Notes: generated by a model not told the origin, from the letters alone. Positions 1-6,014 are shown, counted from the stretch's first letter. The stretch is DNA of 6,014 bases from Dehalococcoidia bacterium (GCA_021159955.1 JAGHDJ010000010.1:1-6014); one strand, 5' to 3'. Translations and numbers: made by a program.

Positions 1-459
1 GATGAAGGTAGGTTCTCCTTGGGCTGTTCCGGTGAGGGTTTCTACGCGTATCTTACGCAGTAGATCGGCGTCTGCGGCACCCATCCAGATGTTGTCTTCA
101 GTGATATTCTCACCATGTATGTAGCCGGTTGGGGTTTCAAGATATTTGATGGCTTCAATAGTTTCTTCAGCTATCAGAGTGGCAACACCTGCATTAAGGG
201 CTGATTCTATGCTATGTTTCTCACTAATATCGTCGGGGATAAGGGATTGGCATCGCTTTACTACTTGCTCCAGGTCGCCCAGTTTCTTCACTGGTATTCC
301 CCATATTCCGTATATCGTGGGCAGGTAATAAGTGGTGTTGGGAAAACCTACAGTTTCGTTTGTTCCCCATCTATCCATCGCATGCCGCCATTTTTTGGCT
401 GACTGGCTTACTATATTGTGGGATCCTCGGATACTTGCTGATACGATGGTCTCATTCAT
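1..459 (-). CDS. acsB: Acetyl-CoA synthase (CODH/ACS catalytic subunit), N-terminal 153 residues, truncated by window edge
   Basis: Translating the minus strand from the ATG at 459 gives an open frame of 153 codons that runs off the window. Acetyl-CoA synthase condenses a methyl group from the corrinoid protein, CO from CO dehydrogenase, and CoA at a nickel-iron A-cluster. The visible part belongs to the N-terminal domain of bacterial ACS, which docks on CO dehydrogenase; the A-cluster cysteines lie in the C-terminal part and cannot be seen. The strongest match to what I remember of the Moorella protein is GFPNTTYYLP (residues 38-47) followed by VKKLGDL (57-63), against GYPDTAYYLP and VKKLGDL. 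A later stretch, AGVATLIAEETIEAIKYL (90-107), also aligns. The N-terminus is some 25-30 residues shorter than in Moorella. Archaeal CdhC lacks this domain, so this is bacterial-type ACS. It starts 26 bases after acsD stops; AGGATGG at about 476-470 is a possible, rather distant ribosome site. Confidence 0.88.
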   Translation of the reverse strand, partial: MNETIVSASIRGSHNIVSQSAKKWRHAMDRWGTNETVGFPNTTYYLPTIYGIWGIPVKKLGDLEQVVKRCQSLIPDDISEKHSIESALNAGVATLIAEETIEAIKYLETPTGYIHGENITEDNIWMGAADADLLRKIRVETLTGTAQGEPTFI

Positions 460-485
460 GTAATTATGTCCATCCTGTATTTCCT

Positions 486-1427
486 CTACATTGTCATCTC
501 ATCGATGATATCTCGTATTAAGTTCACTGCTTCCGGGTGCCTCATAATTATCACATCGCCTCCAGATAGAAGCAACACCGCAGCTGATATTGCCTCTATC
601 AGGATACCACGCTTCCTGGCATCGCCGAGATTGTCATCAGTCGGCATTTTTGCCTCTTTTATTTTCCATGCTTCTTTGCCCAGATTACAGATGATAGGGA
701 ATTGCAGCCTCTCGTCCTGTTGAGTCAGAGCGGCTATTCTTATTCTCTCCATTACCGAATATGAATACTCAATGCCGTATCCGATGCTGCTGACCGTAGG
801 GTCGATGATAATTTGTTCGTCTGGCACGCCGAGGTTGCCCATCAGAATATTAAGCTGCTTGGCGAGGTTAATGTCTATGGGGCTTGATGCTATCACTGTA
901 TGGTGATAGCCAATTGCGGAGGCGCCGAGCTTCTTATGATTGCCTTCCTCAATCGGACCCAGTATAAGCTTTTTGCCTTCGCAGAGCTCGCATACCTTTC
1001 TCAATACCTCAGTATCCTTCTCTTTATTGGCGGTTCCCCAGACGATAATGGGGATATCGCCAACTGCGTCGGCAACATTCCTGACCACTTCGGCAGCTTC
1101 AACTGCTCCTCGATTTAGTCCGTTGGGGTCGGTGCTTACAAGTTGCAGGGCAATCATTTCAGCGTTGTATTCTACGATGCATTTTTTTGCCCAGTCCACC
1201 GGGCTATTGATGACATCAGAGAAGGGTTCTGTTGCAGCTTCTGCCCAATCTTCGGGAGGGGAATCATAAACTTCCATAGCTACTATGGGCTTGTGCGGCA
1301 TCTCACCTTCAGAGAGATAGAATGGATAACAACTCTCTCCCCCGATAATTACCGTCTTGTCTCCCTTGCCCAGGGTCAAATCTTTGATTTTTCCACTGTA
1401 TATTGTTTTAGCGATATCTATTGTCAT
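486..1427 (-). CDS. acsD: Corrinoid iron-sulfur protein small subunit (CODH/ACS delta subunit)
   Basis: This 313-residue protein is the small subunit of the corrinoid iron-sulfur protein, which carries the methyl group from methyl-tetrahydrofolate to acetyl-CoA synthase in the cytoplasm. The family is a TIM-barrel that pairs with AcsC, the subunit holding the 4Fe-4S cluster, and helps bind the cobamide. Length is normal for bacterial AcsD/CdhD. Recognisable family stretches are EMPHKPIVAMEVYD (42-55), PFSDVINSPVDWAKKC (68-83), SPIDINLAKQLNILM (182-196), IIDPTVSSIGYGIEYSYSV (207-225, followed by MERIR to 230), KEAWKIKEA (251-259) and RHPEAV (296-301), all with close counterparts in Moorella AcsD as I recall it. 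The ATG at 1427 has GGGA about nine bases upstream and lies 23 bases past the folD stop, so it is probably translated from the same message. It ends in TAG 26 bases before acsB. The partner acsC is not in the window. I see no missing segment or frame damage. Confidence 0.95.
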   Translation of the reverse strand: MTIDIAKTIYSGKIKDLTLGKGDKTVIIGGESCYPFYLSEGEMPHKPIVAMEVYDSPPEDWAEAATEPFSDVINSPVDWAKKCIVEYNAEMIALQLVSTDPNGLNRGAVEAAEVVRNVADAVGDIPIIVWGTANKEKDTEVLRKVCELCEGKKLILGPIEEGNHKKLGASAIGYHHTVIASSPIDINLAKQLNILMGNLGVPDEQIIIDPTVSSIGYGIEYSYSVMERIRIAALTQQDERLQFPIICNLGKEAWKIKEAKMPTDDNLGDARKRGILIEAISAAVLLLSGGDVIIMRHPEAVNLIRDIIDEMTM

Positions 1428-1450
1428 ATCAGGACTTCCCTGTACCGTGT

Positions 1451-2353
1451 TTAAATTCTCTTTGTTGGAGTTAATTTGCTGGATAACTTTGCTGCCTTCA
1501 CTGTATTTGTCATAAGCATGATTATAGTCATAGGTCCGACGCCACCGGGGACAGGAGTTATGGCACCTGCCTTTTCCTTTACCGCTTCAAAATCAACATC
1601 CCCCACCAGCATGGATTTGCCTTCGGGGGTTTTCCCTATGCGGTTGACGCCAACATCAATTACTGCTGCGCCACTTTTTACCATATCAGCGGTTATGGCT
1701 TTTGGTTTTCCCGCTGCAACTATCAGGATATCTGCTCTTCTGGTGTGGGATGAAATATCGCGGGTTCCCGTATGGCAAACAGTTACCGTGGCGTTGGCTC
1801 CCTCTGCTTTTTGCAGCAGGATGTTAGCCATTGGCTTCCCCACTATATTGCTCCTGCCCACTATCGCGACCTCTGCCCCTTCAATTTTGACCCCTGACCG
1901 TATCAGAAGCTGCTGTATCCCATAAGGGGTGCAGGGCAGATAGTCTGCTTCTCCTATCATCAGTTTACCCAGATTTACCGGATGGAAGCCGTCCACATCT
2001 TTCTCCGGGTTGATGGCGTTGAGTATCTTTGTTCCGTTGATCTGTTTCGGCAGGGGTAGCTGTATCAGAATACCGTTTATCTTCGGGTCGCTGTTCAGTT
2101 TATCTATGAGAGTGAGCAGCTCTTCCTCGACGGTTTCTTCTGGCAGGTCGTATCTCTCAGAATAAATGCCGAGTTCCTTTGATATTCTCTCTTTTGCGCC
2201 CACATATACCAGTGATGCGGGGTTTGCGCCCACAAGCACAGTGGCTAGTCCCGGCACTATATTATGCTTTTCCTTAAGTTCTATTAGTTCTTTTACTAAT
2301 TCCGCCCTGATTTGTTTGGCGATTTTGGTACCGCTGATAATCTTTGCTGACAT
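1451..2353 (-). CDS. folD: Bifunctional methylenetetrahydrofolate dehydrogenase / methenyltetrahydrofolate cyclohydrolase FolD
   Basis: FolD hydrolytically interconverts 10-formyl-THF and 5,10-methenyl-THF and reduces methenyl-THF to 5,10-methylene-THF with NAD(P)H. In this cluster it follows Fhs in the methyl branch of the Wood-Ljungdahl pathway. The 300-residue product has the expected length. The catalytic residues fall at the same numbers as in E. coli FolD: Tyr50 and Lys54 in SLVYVGAKER, Gln98 in GILIQLPLP and Asp121 in KDVDGFHPVNLGKL. PCTPYGIQ lies at 140-147. The Rossmann dinucleotide-binding loop VGRSNIVGKP is at 165-174, and the C-terminal signature PVPGGVGPMT is at 267-276. The Arg-Ser in the loop is common in NADP-dependent members, but cofactor choice cannot be settled from this. 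ATG at 2353 is preceded by GAGAGGAATAAG, a well-placed ribosome site. The gene follows the CooC-type ATPase by 63 bases, a gap holding a perfect TATAAT. The last ten or so residues are basic and Ser/Thr-rich, beyond the usual fold. Confidence 0.97.
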   Translation of the reverse strand: MSAKIISGTKIAKQIRAELVKELIELKEKHNIVPGLATVLVGANPASLVYVGAKERISKELGIYSERYDLPEETVEEELLTLIDKLNSDPKINGILIQLPLPKQINGTKILNAINPEKDVDGFHPVNLGKLMIGEADYLPCTPYGIQQLLIRSGVKIEGAEVAIVGRSNIVGKPMANILLQKAEGANATVTVCHTGTRDISSHTRRADILIVAAGKPKAITADMVKSGAAVIDVGVNRIGKTPEGKSMLVGDVDFEAVKEKAGAITPVPGGVGPMTIIMLMTNTVKAAKLSSKLTPTKRI

Positions 2354-2376
2354 CTTATTCCTCTCACAATACCTTA

Positions 2377-2406
2377 ATTATAATGTGATGTGCGGATAGA
2401 ATTAAA
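2377..2406 (-). promoter_or_regulatory. Possible internal promoter before folD
   Basis: On the minus strand the 63-base gap between the ATPase gene and folD contains an exact TATAAT at 2382-2377, 23 bases before the folD ATG. The best -35 at normal spacing is TTTAAT (2406-2401, 18-base spacer), which matches the TTGACA consensus at only three positions. A start around 2370 would leave a short leader that still includes the GAGAGG ribosome site. Chance is a real alternative because the gap is AT-rich. Confidence 0.3.
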
Positions 2407-2416
2407 CTCTCTAATT

Positions 2417-3172
2417 TCAATTGATAAGTTTGTTCATCAATTCATCGACTGATTGCACTGCCACGGACGTGTCTGGCAGGTCAAGGAGAGATTTCATTTG
2501 TATATCGTAGTTGCACATGATGTCATCTGTATGAATTATAGCTGCGGGTTCAATATCCAGTCTATCCAGTTCTTTGCTGACCAGTGGGTCTATTTTATCC
2601 GGCACAAAGTTGACTACAACGGCCTGTTTTTTCACTGATAGCTTGAGTTCGTTAATCAGTGTCATTATTTGTCCGACGGTCCTGACTCCCTTGACCGAGT
2701 GGTTGGATACTATGAGCAGCACATCAACGTTCTGAGTGGTTCTCCTGCTGAGGTGTTCCATCCCTGCTTCGTTGTCCAGCACGGTATAGGCGTAGCTGCT
2801 GGACAGAGAATCGGTGAATTTTCTCAGCATAAGATTGGGGTAGCAATAGCACCCGGCGCTCTCGCCTCGCCCCATTGCTATTATATCCAGTCCGCTGCTT
2901 TCCACCATGGTGGTATTAAATTTGAATTCCAGATAAGCTTCTTTTGTCATTCCCTGGGGTATGCTTATCTTATCGTCCTGAAATTGGGCAAGCATAGAGC
3001 CAATCGTTTGATTAACTTCAAGCCCCAGACTCTGTGCCAGGTTGTCATTGGGGTCGGCATCGACTGCCAGAATTGGCACCTTGCCGTTCTTTTTCAGGTA
3101 GCGGATAACCAGACTGGCTACGGATGTTTTCCCGCTGCCCCCTTTCCCTGCTACAGCTATGTTAAAGCTCAA
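2417..3172 (-). CDS. cooC: CooC/AcsF-type nickel-insertion ATPase for CO dehydrogenase/acetyl-CoA synthase
   Basis: This is a P-loop ATPase of the MinD/ParA (SIMIBI) class that supplies nickel to CO dehydrogenase or acetyl-CoA synthase during assembly in the cytoplasm. From a TTG start at 3172 it is 251 residues long. The deviant Walker A loop GKGGSGKT is at 9-16, with signature Lys10 and Walker Lys15. Next come DADPN (38-42), the paired cysteines Cys108 and Cys110 in GCYCYPN, which match the nickel-binding CxC that dimerises CooC, and LDNEAGMEH (132-140) at the Walker B/switch II position. The open frame extends 14 codons further to a TTG directly after the fhs stop, but GGAGGA at 3187-3182 lies nine bases before the TTG at 3172, and starting there gives the usual family N-terminus just before the P-loop. 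CooC acts on CODH and AcsF on ACS; sequence alone does not separate them, though a place in an acsD-acsB operon favours service to ACS/CODH assembly. Confidence 0.92.
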   Translation of the reverse strand: MSFNIAVAGKGGSGKTSVASLVIRYLKKNGKVPILAVDADPNDNLAQSLGLEVNQTIGSMLAQFQDDKISIPQGMTKEAYLEFKFNTTMVESSGLDIIAMGRGESAGCYCYPNLMLRKFTDSLSSSYAYTVLDNEAGMEHLSRRTTQNVDVLLIVSNHSVKGVRTVGQIMTLINELKLSVKKQAVVVNFVPDKIDPLVSKELDRLDIEPAAIIHTDDIMCNYDIQMKSLLDLPDTSVAVQSVDELMNKLIN

Positions 3173-3181
3173 GTGTTTCTG

Positions 3182-3187
3182 TCCTCC
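3182..3187 (-). promoter_or_regulatory. Ribosome-binding site that sets the start of the CooC-type ATPase
   Basis: GGAGGA on the minus strand is the strongest Shine-Dalgarno match in the operon. It is nine bases upstream of the TTG at 3172 and inside the longer open frame, so it argues against the TTG at 3214 as the true start. Confidence 0.75.
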
Positions 3188-3214
3188 AGATATATTATTC
3201 TGATTAAGTGTCAA

Positions 3215-4996
3215 TCAGAACAACCCGGTTACTTTTCCGGTCTCTATATTTATGTCTATCCTTCTGAACGCCGGATTGGATGCGGTGCCTGGCATCAGTT
3301 TGATGCCGCTGGCAATCGGCATAACGAAACCTGCGCCGTGGTGTATCATAATGTCGCTGATGGGTAGAGTCCATCCCTTTGGGCGACCCTTCAGGTTGGG
3401 GTTGTGGCTCAGGCTCAGGTGGGTTTTTACCATACAGGTTGCCATCTTCTGCATATTGGGATCGTTCTCTATCACCTTTGCTTTTTCCAGTGCTGATGGG
3501 GTATAGGTTACATCATCGGCTCCATATATTTCTCTGGCGATGAGTTCTATCCTCTGTCTTAGGGGAGTGCTCTCTTCATAGAGGAACTTGAAGTCTACCT
3601 TATCTTCACAGGCATTGATTACGGCATCGGCTAACTCAAGGGCGCCTTCACCGCCCTTGAGCCAGTGTTGTGACAGAGCAACCCTTGCTCCTGACTGTTT
3701 CACAATCCTGCGGATAAGGTCAATTTCAGGCTTGGTGTCGCTGTAGAAGCCGTTGATACATACTACCGGATTGATGCCGGACTTTTTCACGATATCTATG
3801 TGGGTTAACAGATTGGCACACCCCTTCTCCAGCAATTTCAGGTTCTCGGTAGAGTAGGATGGGTCAAGCGGCTGTCCCGGAACTACTTTCGGTCCCCCTC
3901 CGTGCATCTTCAGTGCTCTCACGCTGGTAACTATCACCGAGCAGTCGGGACGCAACCCGCTGATACGGCACTTGATATTCCAGAACTTCTCAAATCCTAT
4001 ATCGGCGCCGAACCCACTCTCGGTTACGTGGTACTCCGAGAATTTCAGTGCAACCTGATCTGCAATGATAGATGACTGCCCCACGGCAATATTGGCAAAC
4101 GGTCCGGTATGAACCAGTATTGGCTGTCCCTCCATAGTCTGAAGCAGGTTCGGGTTGGTGGCTTTCAGTATCCATGCGGTCATAGCACCGTCTACTTCAA
4201 GGTCTCTGGTGGTAACGGGTTTCCCCTGTCTATTATATGCTACAACTATCTTACCCATTCTCTCTCGCAGGTCTTTCAAACTGGTGAAGATGGATAGTAT
4301 TGCCATTACTTCGGAACTTACCGTAATGGCAAACCCGGATCTCATCGTTAAGCCATCCATTTCTCCTCCGATACCGATGATGATTTTTCGGAGGGCTTGG
4401 GCGCAGAAATCTATTACCCACTTTATTTCTATACGCTCCGGGTCTATGTCGAGACGGCTCAGATTCTTGGAAGATAGTATTTCATCGCTGTAGTTGGCTT
4501 CATGCTGCATGCGGGCGGTGAGTGCCACCATGGCGAGGTTATGAGCATTTGCTACACTATCTATGTCTCCGGTCAATCCCAGTGAGAATGGGGTGCGCGG
4601 GATACATTGGGAAAGTCCGCCGCCGGCGGCACTGCCTTTAATGTTAAAGGTAGGACCTCCTGATGGCTGGCGAATGGCCCCTGAAGCTACTTTCCCCCTC
4701 TTGGCTAATCCGTCAACCAGCCCCAGTGTAGACGTAGTTTTACCCTCGCCCAGAGGGGTCGGAGTAATGGCAGTTACCTCAATGTATTTTCCATTGGGTT
4801 TGTCTTTCATTCTCTCCATAATGGCAGAGAAATCCAGTTTGCCCAGATAGTGACCCATTGGCAGAAGTTCTTCAGTCTTGATGCCCCATTCTTTGGCTAT
4901 CTGGGGCACAGTTTTCATATATTTCTCTGCCTCTTCAGCTATTTGCCAGTCCTTTAATTTGGTGGCATCCAGGGAAGTTATATCAAACTTAGCCAT
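3215..4996 (-). CDS. fhs: Formate--tetrahydrofolate ligase (formyl-THF synthetase), long C1-THF-synthase-like form
   Basis: This enzyme joins formate to tetrahydrofolate with ATP, giving 10-formyl-THF, the entry step of the Wood-Ljungdahl methyl branch. The nucleotide loop TPLGEGKTT lies at 80-88. [19 protein letters not shown] (109-127) contains the conserved formyl-phosphate/folate region. GPFANIA (298-304), [14 protein letters not shown] (325-338), [14 protein letters not shown] (356-369), [16 protein letters not shown] (524-539) and the terminal TGKVTGLF (586-593) are further family signatures. At 593 residues it is longer than the roughly 555-560 of clostridial enzymes. Several blocks (RLDIDPE at 181-187, [12 protein letters not shown] at 337-348, [10 protein letters not shown]) recall the ligase domain of eukaryotic C1-THF synthase more than the Moorella enzyme, judged from memory. 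ATG at 4996 is preceded by AGAGGCGG at 5015-5008, an imperfect and slightly distant ribosome site. It is the first gene of the apparent operon; the ATPase follows by 42 bases. All core motifs are intact. Confidence 0.97.
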   Translation of the reverse strand: MAKFDITSLDATKLKDWQIAEEAEKYMKTVPQIAKEWGIKTEELLPMGHYLGKLDFSAIMERMKDKPNGKYIEVTAITPTPLGEGKTTSTLGLVDGLAKRGKVASGAIRQPSGGPTFNIKGSAAGGGLSQCIPRTPFSLGLTGDIDSVANAHNLAMVALTARMQHEANYSDEILSSKNLSRLDIDPERIEIKWVIDFCAQALRKIIIGIGGEMDGLTMRSGFAITVSSEVMAILSIFTSLKDLRERMGKIVVAYNRQGKPVTTRDLEVDGAMTAWILKATNPNLLQTMEGQPILVHTGPFANIAVGQSSIIADQVALKFSEYHVTESGFGADIGFEKFWNIKCRISGLRPDCSVIVTSVRALKMHGGGPKVVPGQPLDPSYSTENLKLLEKGCANLLTHIDIVKKSGINPVVCINGFYSDTKPEIDLIRRIVKQSGARVALSQHWLKGGEGALELADAVINACEDKVDFKFLYEESTPLRQRIELIAREIYGADDVTYTPSALEKAKVIENDPNMQKMATCMVKTHLSLSHNPNLKGRPKGWTLPISDIMIHHGAGFVMPIASGIKLMPGTASNPAFRRIDINIETGKVTGLF

Positions 4997-5053
4997 TTAT
5001 TCGTAATCCGCCTCTGTTTTCTGGTTTTGTTTCTTTTCAAACTTAATTTCAGT

Positions 5054-5083
5054 AATTTTATAAAATTTACCCGTAGATGCGGG
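5054..5083 (-). promoter_or_regulatory. Candidate control region of the fhs operon: AT palindrome with -10-like box and small GC hairpin
   Basis: About 60-90 bases before the fhs start, the minus strand shows a short GC inverted repeat (CCCG at 5083-5080 and CGGG at 5073-5070, loop of six) followed directly by the perfect 14-base palindrome AATTTTATAAAATT (5067-5054). The palindrome contains TATAAA at 5062-5057, which could be a -10 box, but nothing resembling TTGACA sits 16-18 bases upstream. It may be a promoter, an operator or simply AT-rich leader. The GC repeat is too weak to call a terminator. Confidence 0.3.
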
Positions 5084-5176
5084 CTTGCGATATGTTTTCT
5101 ATTTCTCCTGTGGGTCAGAGAGTTTTAGATTCAGTCTGGAATAAGGGAGTGATTCTTTTGGGGTGGTTCTCAGACT

Positions 5177-5302
5177 TTAGTATATGTCGTACTGTTCTCT
5201 CTGCAAAAAACCGAGCGCCAGCGCATGTTCGATTATGCCTAATGCTTGATTGGATGTCAAACTATATTGTGCTTTGAGTGAGGTGCTGGTACAGAGAAAA
5301 AG
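5177..5302 (-). pseudogene. 3' end of an unidentified gene, apparently cut off by an inserted element
   Basis: On the minus strand an open frame ending in TAA at 5179-5177 encodes 41 residues up to position 5302, with a natural-looking helical C-terminus including NQALGIIEHALALGFLQREQ followed by YDIY. The amino-acid mix (alternating Leu/Ala/Ile, Glu and Gln, no rare-codon clutter) looks like real protein, unlike neighbouring frames. It has no ATG. Codons upstream of 5302 lie in what seems to be the left end of an insertion element, and the frame closes at a TAG at 5341-5339. I infer a gene whose body was lost or displaced by the insertion. I do not recognise the family. A short unrelated peptide starting from the in-frame TTG at 5260 is possible but lacks a ribosome site that I can see. 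Chance openness of 41 codons is also possible. Confidence 0.35.
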
Positions 5303-5540
5303 TGTGCGGTGTCCAGGACATACGATACAGTTTTTAAACTATGGGTATAGTGAATATATCAGAAAGACATTAGAGCTTCTTAAAATTGAGGTTAGTAGTT
5401 TGGAGATAGAGAAATATGAAACATGGACCCTGTACTGCTTTTCCGAGAGGTAAGATTGATTACAAGCAGTTGAGGAGGATTAATCCTGAAGCGGCGAGAA
5501 AAGCTGTTCAGGAGTATCTAAAGACGAATATCTGTGGCAA
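5303..5540 (+). mobile_element. Remnant of an insertion sequence, perhaps IS481-like: left end plus start of transposase
   Basis: The stretch opens with TGTGCGGTGTCCAGGACA (5303-5320), which contains the perfect 11-base inverted repeat TGTCC-A-GGACA (5310-5320). A leading TGT is typical of IS481-group ends. About 95 bases later a well-started open frame encodes what looks like a transposase N-terminus. No matching right end is visible before 5622, so the element is badly truncated. The right boundary is approximate: it is where the resemblance to a transposase fades. The family assignment rests on memory of similar proteins. Confidence 0.4.
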
Positions 5541-5604
5541 AACTATTATGATTATAGATAATCAGCATAGGCATGCTCTTCTGCTCGGTGAGGTCTTCCC
5601 TTGA
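5416..5604 (+). pseudogene. Truncated transposase N-terminus (helix-turn-helix part only)
   Basis: An ATG at 5416 with GGAG ten bases upstream (5402-5405) opens a 62-codon frame ending in TGA at 5602-5604. The first 38 residues, including RGKIDYKQLRRINPEAAR and then KAVQEYLKTN, resemble the start of IS481-type transposases known to me from Dehalococcoidia-like genomes. In those proteins this segment leads into a helix-turn-helix and then a DDE integrase domain. Here the resemblance ends near residue 40. The remaining residues (ICGKT onward) look like read-through into unrelated DNA or decayed sequence, and no DDE domain follows. The fragment cannot be an active transposase. It is the only plus-strand coding signal in the window and lies opposite to the metabolic genes. 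An independent small protein is the alternative, which I consider less likely. Confidence 0.42.
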
Positions 5605-5621
5605 AGTTTCTGTGTCTCGTT
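5541..5621. other. Short non-coding stretch with two adjacent small inverted repeats
   Basis: Between the transposase fragment and the flavodoxin stop lie two neighbouring inverted repeats: GATTATAGATAATC (5550-5563) and AGCATAGGCATGCT (5564-5577, five-base arms, loop AGGC). Neither is followed by a T-run on either strand, so neither reads as a standard terminator for the flavodoxin gene. They may be debris of the insertion element's decay. I see no other signal in this stretch. Confidence 0.25.
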
Positions 5622-6014
5622 TTATGCCCCTTCCTTCTGTACCCTCTCGTTTGCGAAATGTCTGGCATTTGCCAGGTCTTCTGCGGTGGGATGCTTCCTG
5701 TTTATTATCCAGAAAGATTTCCCTTTACAGTAGAAACTGCCTACGATGACTGCACCCTTCTCCTTGAGATATTTTTCCATTCCCCTTATCTCGTTCCCTC
5801 TGCCGTCACCGGACGTTCCGAACAGTGCTACCTTTCTTCCTGAAAAGTCGTTTCTGTCGATGAATTTCTGCATATCTTTGCCAGGTTTTCTAGCATAGCA
5901 GCCGGAGCCCAAAAAAACGGGGGAATTTTTAGCCAGGCTCTCTTTTGATTTGGCTTCTTGGGCAGTTGTGTTTATCTCTGCGGAGATTGCTTCGGCGAGC
6001 TTCTTCGTATTGCC
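5622..6014 (-). CDS. Flavodoxin-family protein, start just beyond the window edge
   Basis: The minus-strand frame is open from 6014 to TAA at 5624-5622, giving 130 visible residues. It opens with GNTKKLAEAI, the second half of the TxTGNT loop that holds the FMN phosphate in flavodoxins, so only about ten residues are missing and the whole protein should be near 140. FLGSGCYARKPG (34-45) and FGTSGDGRGNE (65-75) sit where the two other FMN-contacting loops are expected. The C-terminus (FYCKGK at 94-99, then HPTAEDLANARHFA at 108-121) is typical of a small flavodoxin subgroup found in anaerobes. It is probably a cytoplasmic one-electron carrier or FMN-dependent oxidoreductase component; its partner is unknown. 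A TTG at 5912 is an internal codon and not the start, since it would drop the phosphate loop. It is separated from fhs by 625 bases that include an insertion remnant, so it is not part of that operon. Confidence 0.82.
   Translation of the reverse strand, partial: GNTKKLAEAISAEINTTAQEAKSKESLAKNSPVFLGSGCYARKPGKDMQKFIDRNDFSGRKVALFGTSGDGRGNEIRGMEKYLKEKGAVIVGSFYCKGKSFWIINRKHPTAEDLANARHFANERVQKEGA

Noticed and set aside
1476..1925. Plus-strand open frame of 149 codons opposite folD
   Set aside because: FolD is unambiguous with all catalytic residues; the opposite frame shows no family signature.
2669..3367. Long plus-strand open frame (232 codons) opposite the ATPase and fhs
   Set aside because: It spans two clearly identified minus-strand genes and their junction; its composition is rich in His, Cys and Tyr, as expected of an antisense shadow.
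5205..5231. GC-rich inverted repeat followed by six T on the minus strand, resembling a terminator
   Set aside because: The arms leave too short a loop, giving only about three good pairs, and the stretch is explained as codons for EHALALGFL in the coding-like tail fragment.
5077..5277. Plus-strand open frame of 66 codons
   Set aside because: No domain, no ribosome site, and its second half lies opposite the more protein-like minus-strand fragment.
5250..5453. Plus-strand open frame of 67 codons from a TTG
   Set aside because: It crosses the coding-like minus-strand fragment, the insertion-element end and the transposase start in a different frame, has no recognisable motif and no convincing ribosome site.
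5622..5912. Flavodoxin starting at the TTG at 5912 as a complete 96-residue protein
   Set aside because: The frame stays open to the window edge and includes the GNT phosphate-binding loop upstream, so the TTG is an internal codon.

Overview
This window holds most of a Wood-Ljungdahl (reductive acetyl-CoA) gene cluster, read entirely from the minus strand, followed on its upstream side by a damaged intergenic region and the edge of a separate flavodoxin-type gene. Such clusters occur in strict anaerobes: acetogens, sulfate reducers and many Chloroflexota (Dehalococcoidia and relatives). The intermediate base composition, the long formate-THF ligase that resembles the eukaryotic C1-THF synthase ligase domain, and a transposase fragment of a kind I associate with Dehalococcoidia metagenomes make an uncultured Chloroflexota or similar anaerobic bacterium my best guess. 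The taxonomic call is weak; the metabolic call is strong.

Layout in the direction of transcription (right to left). 6014-5622 is a flavodoxin-fold protein missing only its first residues at the window edge. 5621-4997 is about 625 bases without an intact gene. It contains an apparent plus-strand remnant of an insertion element (about 5303-5540), the 3' end of an unidentified minus-strand gene that stops where that element begins (5302-5177), and the leader of the operon with an AT-rich palindrome. Then come fhs (4996-3215), a CooC/AcsF-type nickel-insertion ATPase (3172-2417, start revised here to a TTG), folD (2353-1451), acsD (1427-486) and the first 153 codons of acsB (459-1, running off the window). 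Gaps between these five genes are 42, 63, 23 and 26 bases, with ribosome-binding sites in the gaps, so they look like one operon. A TATAAT box before folD may add an internal promoter.

How the genes work together. Fhs activates formate onto tetrahydrofolate. FolD converts formyl-THF to methenyl- and then methylene-THF. Methylene-THF reductase and the methyl-THF:corrinoid methyltransferase are not in the window. AcsD is the small subunit of the corrinoid iron-sulfur protein that accepts the methyl group. AcsB is the acetyl-CoA synthase that joins methyl, CO and CoA at its nickel-containing A-cluster, and the CooC/AcsF ATPase probably loads nickel into AcsB and/or CO dehydrogenase. The window therefore links the folate methyl branch to the carbonyl branch in one transcription unit. 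The remaining partners (acsC, acsE, acsA, metF/metV) are presumably beyond the left edge or elsewhere. I see no clearly undescribed system; the less ordinary points are the Fhs subtype, the misplaced-start issue of the ATPase, and the insertion-damaged region upstream.
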